This document shows positions 17,009 through 19,840 of a stretch of 19,840 nt of DNA, piece by piece. Made by a program: the position numbers and the translations under genes. The notes below the pieces were generated by a model. It was not told where the DNA came from. It searched no databases and saw nothing but the letters and a program-made list of their open reading frames with translations. Numbering within the stretch: position 1 is the stretch's first letter; each line of letters begins with the position of its first letter. Where the stretch lies: the NCBI RefSeq assembly GCF_002293435.1, contig NZ_DBDF01000205.1, positions 2,030-21,869 on the forward strand, written 5' to 3'. This DNA is from Bacteroides sp. UBA939. Its GTDB lineage: Bacteria > Bacteroidota > Bacteroidia > Bacteroidales > Bacteroidaceae.

Positions 17009-17064
17009 ACACTTTATAGGGCATACAACAAATAAAGTGTATATGTTACACAACATATACACTT
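17009..17064 (-). promoter_or_regulatory. Two mutually exclusive hairpins between GH105 and double GH43
   Basis: Three arms are present: A, acactttat (17009-17017); B, with ataaagtgt (17032-17040) overlapping aagtgtatatgtt (17035-17047); and C, aacatatacactt (17052-17064). B pairs with C over 13 bp around a 4-nt loop, or with A over 9 bp, but not both. On the minus strand C:B would form first, 21 nt after the GH105 stop, and A lies about 40 nt before the GH43 start. This geometry suits attenuation or transcript processing, but no U-tract or leader peptide supports a classical attenuator. Confidence 0.55.
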
Positions 17065-17085
17065 ATAAGTTCTATCCGCTCAATG

Positions 17086-18210
17086 CTAATTCAAAAAACG
17101 TACCATCTCGCAAGCGGCCAGCAAGAATGCCCCTACTCCGAAGTTGGATGTAGAGTTGGCATCTACCACTTGTCCCGGAATGGCCTTTTCGCCGATGGGC
17201 TGCACGTAGCCAACGCGTCCGTCGGGCTGCAAGGCGACAGTCGTCAGGTAGTTCCAGGATTTCTCTACGACCGGTTGATAGGTGTCCTTATCCAGAAAGC
17301 CGTTATTCATACCCCACAGCAGACCGTAGGTGAAGAATGCCGTACCGCTGGTTTCCGGTCCGGGTGCATGTTGCGGGTCGAGCAGGCTGCGTGTCCAGTA
17401 GCCTTCCGGTTGCTGGCAGGCTGCCACGGCTTTTGCCATAGCCTGAAAACGGTCGATATATTCCCGGCGGTATTTATCCGTTTCGGGCAAGTCTTTGAGT
17501 ACTTTAGCCAGGGCGGCAAGCACCCAGCCGTCGCCGCGCGCCCAGAAGTCCTTTTTGCCGTTCGCGCTTTTATGCTTGGGGTAGATGTATTTCCCGTCGC
17601 GGTAGTAAAGGGCGTCCTCGGGGTCGTACATCAGGCTGTCGGCAAATGCCCAGTACTCGTGCAGTTTCTCCAGATAAAGCGGGTTTTCGGTTATCTTATA
17701 CAGTTTCGTCATGACGGGCATCACCATATAAAGGCCGTCCGCCCACCACCAGTAATTGCGACGGTCGGTGCTCATCTGATACTCCATTACTTCGCGCGCA
17801 CGGGCTATCTTCTGCGAATCGGGCGCGATGTTATAGAGGTCGGCATAGGTCTGGAAGCAAATCTGATAGTCGCCAAAGAGCACGTAGATGTCGCTTTCTC
17901 CATAACCGTATCGCCATTCGGCCTTATTGTCCGACTTGGCGCCTTTCCATTCATTGTGCTCCGCCCATGCCTTGGAGTAGTCCATGAATTTCGCTTCGCC
18001 GGTGAGGAAGTACGCTTCCATGTTACCCGTATGGTAGGCGGCATTGTCCCAGAAGGAGCGTCCGTGCTTCGGATGCTGCTCCTGCCAATAGTTATTCACT
18101 TTATAGATGATGTCCACCACCTCTTTAGCCTTATCCCGGGAAGCGGAACAGGCTGACAGTCCGCCCATGTAGAGGATTAAAAGCATCGCTTTTACTAAAA
18201 ACTTTTTCAT
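17086..18210 (-). CDS. GH105 unsaturated glucuronyl/galacturonyl hydrolase, lipoprotein
   Basis: A 374-residue (alpha/alpha)6-barrel enzyme that removes 4,5-unsaturated uronic acid left at non-reducing ends by polysaccharide lyases. The N-terminus has a lipobox LSAC with Cys21, so it should be lipid-anchored. The residues after Cys (SASRDK) lack the acidic run of the Bacteroides surface-export signal, so the periplasmic face is favoured. WWADGLYM holds Asp158, matching the catalytic Asp of the family (Asp143 in YteR); Asp114 in GDYQICFQTY is a plausible match to the second Asp. WARGDGWV (222-229 region) and the C-terminal STSNFGVGAFLLAACEM are typical. Length is normal. It sits downstream of the BNR_4 propeller gene across a 267-bp gap, which suggests joint work on lyase products from pectin or arabinogalactan. 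Confidence 0.92.
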   Translation of the reverse strand: MKKFLVKAMLLILYMGGLSACSASRDKAKEVVDIIYKVNNYWQEQHPKHGRSFWDNAAYHTGNMEAYFLTGEAKFMDYSKAWAEHNEWKGAKSDNKAEWRYGYGESDIYVLFGDYQICFQTYADLYNIAPDSQKIARAREVMEYQMSTDRRNYWWWADGLYMVMPVMTKLYKITENPLYLEKLHEYWAFADSLMYDPEDALYYRDGKYIYPKHKSANGKKDFWARGDGWVLAALAKVLKDLPETDKYRREYIDRFQAMAKAVAACQQPEGYWTRSLLDPQHAPGPETSGTAFFTYGLLWGMNNGFLDKDTYQPVVEKSWNYLTTVALQPDGRVGYVQPIGEKAIPGQVVDANSTSNFGVGAFLLAACEMVRFLN

Positions 18211-18322
18211 ATACTCTTCGTTTTTTTATTTAATATAATCAGATTCTTCGTTTACAGTCATAAAAGGTGACAAAAAGGCTCTTTCCGAAGGTCTCTATAA
18301 CCGGAGGTTGGAGTGAGCTTAA

Positions 18323-18405
18323 TTCAGTCGTATACTGAATGCCATTCAGTCGTATACTGAGCCCTATTCAGTCGTATACTGAACCTATCTCAGTCGTATA
18401 CTGAT
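18323..18405. repeat. Array of four palindromes with 22-bp period
   Basis: The 15-mer tcagtcgtatactga (arms tcagt/actga, core cgtat) occurs at 18324, 18346, 18368 and 18390, exactly 22 bp apart, with 7-nt linkers of differing sequence. It lies in the gap between the GH105 start and the propeller gene stop, 113 nt upstream of GH105. Identical units with diverged linkers suggest the palindrome itself is what is maintained. An imperfect stem (18415-18447, cctcagaag/cttttgagg) lies between it and the propeller gene stop. Confidence 0.9.
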
Positions 18406-18477
18406 TCCACCCCCCTCAGAAGGTGCTCTCGATGGGGCTTTTGAGGCAATAGACTGAAATAGCCGAAAACACCCCTG

Positions 18478-19776
18478 TCACTCCGAATTATTGACTTCGA
18501 GCACATACACCGGCTGAGGTTCAAAGTCAACCGTCTTCTCGCCGTCGCCCTGCCTGGTGTGCTGCACGAAGAGGTGCAGACGGTGCTTTTGCTTCCACAA
18601 TTCCGTGTCGTGCGACGGCTCCCAGGCATCCACTGCAAAGTCTGTCAGGTCGGTGACAGTCCATTTACCGGTGCCCACGGCCGATGTGTGCGCCATGGAC
18701 ACACGGCTTCCACGCTCTTCGTCGCGGAAGATGTAGAAGATTTCGCTGCCATCTACCACGATACGCGGACGGGCGATGGGAATCATCTTCGTGCCGCCGC
18801 CTTTGAGTGAGAAAGGCGTACGGCGTCCCGAAACCCGGTGGTTGTGCCACGTCACGCCGTCATACCACACGATGCGGTATTGCGGTACTTCACTGTCCGC
18901 ATTGCGCCAGTACGTGGCGATATACGGATTGCCGCCTGCATCGGCGCTCATGCTGGTTTGGTTTATCAGTTCCGAGTTCTGGGGAATGCGGCAGGCGTAT
19001 TCCGCATTCGCGGCGCGGATGGGCAGGTCGTATTTCTTGCCGTCCGTCCGGTACCACGTCACGCCGTTGTCGAAGGAGCGGGCGTAGCAAAGGTCGTGGT
19101 TGGTTTCCACGTTCCACGTTTCGCGCCACACCCACGACAGGTGGATAGTGCCGCGCTCGTCCACATAGAGTTGCCAGTAGGCATTGCGCTGGTCTTCGCC
19201 GTCTATCAGTACATCCTGCACGCGGTTCCACCGCTTCTCTTTGACGGAATAACGGTTCATCACCAGATTGCCGCGTCCGGAGGAGCCGGAACGGTAGACA
19301 AACAGCAAGTCTCCCCCATTCAGGGAATAGAACTCGGGATACGTCACGTTTTCTTCGTCTACACCGGTCATCGGTTCCTTATCTCCCAGTTCCAGCGAAT
19401 GGGGGGCGGTGCTGCGGCAATAATTCAGCCGGTTCCCGTGATGGTCGAACGATAAATGCAGATAGCCATCCCCGTCGAGCATCATGCTGATGATGTTGTG
19501 GGCATCCTTTACGTTTCCCCGGTATTGCGTGCGCGAGAGTGTCCACCGGTCGGTGTTCAGTTTGCGCTTACCCAGCGTCAGGTAGCCGTCCGCATCATAA
19601 TAACAGATGTATTGTTCATCGCCCTGTGTCACCAGAGAGTTGTTTCTGAATACGGTGGTATTGACTGAGGTACGGCTATATCCTTTCCCAACTTCTACAA
19701 GGCGGGATTGCTGCGCCCGGAGGAAGGTGAAAGCCATCAGGGAAACCAGAAAGAAAAGTAGAATGCATCGGTTCAT
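18478..19776 (-). CDS. Secreted BNR_4-type seven-bladed propeller, GH145/PL25-like
   Basis: A 432-residue secreted protein (signal peptide MNRCILLFFLVSLMAFTFLRA). Repeats such as DGDGYLHLSFDHHGN, DERGTIHLSW, DAGGNPYIATYW and IVVDGSEIFYIF indicate a beta-propeller of the BNR_4 type, the fold group that includes GH145 alpha-L-rhamnosidases and PL24/PL25 ulvan lyases. At the segment matching the GH145 N-terminal blade, SLVTQGDEQY has Gln51, where I expect the catalytic His of BT3686 (His48). His93 (DAHN), His113 (DHHG), Tyr146 (TYPEFY) and Arg162 (VYRSGSSGRGN) keep the 20- and 16-residue spacings I recall for PL25 (His123, His143, Tyr188, Arg204). Activity is therefore uncertain: lyase, atypical rhamnosidase or binding protein. 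No lipobox Cys. Only 64 bp lie upstream in the window and no promoter is visible, so it probably continues an operon from the right. Confidence 0.8.
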   Translation of the reverse strand: MNRCILLFFLVSLMAFTFLRAQQSRLVEVGKGYSRTSVNTTVFRNNSLVTQGDEQYICYYDADGYLTLGKRKLNTDRWTLSRTQYRGNVKDAHNIISMMLDGDGYLHLSFDHHGNRLNYCRSTAPHSLELGDKEPMTGVDEENVTYPEFYSLNGGDLLFVYRSGSSGRGNLVMNRYSVKEKRWNRVQDVLIDGEDQRNAYWQLYVDERGTIHLSWVWRETWNVETNHDLCYARSFDNGVTWYRTDGKKYDLPIRAANAEYACRIPQNSELINQTSMSADAGGNPYIATYWRNADSEVPQYRIVWYDGVTWHNHRVSGRRTPFSLKGGGTKMIPIARPRIVVDGSEIFYIFRDEERGSRVSMAHTSAVGTGKWTVTDLTDFAVDAWEPSHDTELWKQKHRLHLFVQHTRQGDGEKTVDFEPQPVYVLEVNNSE

Positions 19777-19840
19777 GATATTGCTTGTTTAATTTATACT
19801 GAAGTTAAAGGAGTTAGGGGAGTTATCACTTCGTTAGGAG

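Noticed and set aside
9062..18405. CRISPR array interpretation of the 22-bp-period repeats
   Set aside because: Repeats of 11-17 bp with 5-7 nt linkers are far too short for repeat-spacer units, and no cas gene is present.
18478..19776. Assignment of the propeller protein as sialidase (BNR)
   Set aside because: The Asp-box pattern SxDxGxTW is not repeated as in sialidases (one FDNGVTW only) and the FRIP and Arg triad context is not seen; BNR_4 features fit better.
17086..19776. Locus for marine ulvan degradation
   Set aside because: Propeller plus GH105 would allow it, but the arabinofuranosidase, galactosidase and GH97 content and lack of sulfatases point to plant arabinogalactan or pectin.

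Overview
The window looks like the enzyme-rich tail of a polysaccharide utilization locus (PUL) from a gut Bacteroides or close relative. The evidence is a SusR-independent hybrid two-component regulator with a double reg_prop propeller, a dense run of secreted plant-glycan glycosidases (GH43, GH2, GH51, GH97, GH105), Bacteroides-type -7 boxes (TAnnTTTG), and palindrome-rich intergenic DNA. I cannot fix the species.

Layout. A plus-strand hybrid sensor/regulator (280-4320) faces seven minus-strand genes convergently. In transcription order (right to left) these are: a seven-bladed-propeller protein of the BNR_4 / GH145 / PL25 type (18478-19776); a GH105 lipoprotein (17086-18210); a double GH43 (15029-16969); a GH97-GH43 fusion (11960-14884); a GH51 arabinofuranosidase with an extra N-terminal half-propeller (9203-11728); a LacZ-type GH2 (5452-8547); and a single-domain GH43 (4364-5365). 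No SusC/SusD pair, surface glycan-binding protein or clear surface endo-enzyme is present, so the uptake half of the locus probably lies to the right of the window.

How the genes fit together. The set of arabinofuranosidases (GH43, GH51), beta-galactosidase (GH2), a retaining-type GH97 (alpha-galactosidase or beta-L-arabinopyranosidase) and a GH105 for unsaturated uronides fits periplasmic trimming of arabinose-, galactose- and uronate-decorated glycans. Arabinogalactan (type II) or rhamnogalacturonan-I side chains are the best guesses. The propeller protein next to GH105 has Gln where the GH145 rhamnosidase has its catalytic His, but keeps a His/His/Tyr/Arg set spaced as in PL25 lyases. It may therefore be a lyase that feeds GH105.

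Intergenic DNA. Almost every gap between genes contains a palindromic element. Most striking are short tandem palindromes whose sequence differs from array to array but whose centre-to-centre period is exactly 22 bp (positions 2-85, 8982-9014, 9062-9124 and 18323-18405). There are also two related long hairpin elements (11757-11906 and 14914-15018), an 80-bp tandem repeat element with inverted ends (8670-8956), a 40-bp palindrome (5404-5443) and a pair of mutually exclusive hairpins (17009-17064).
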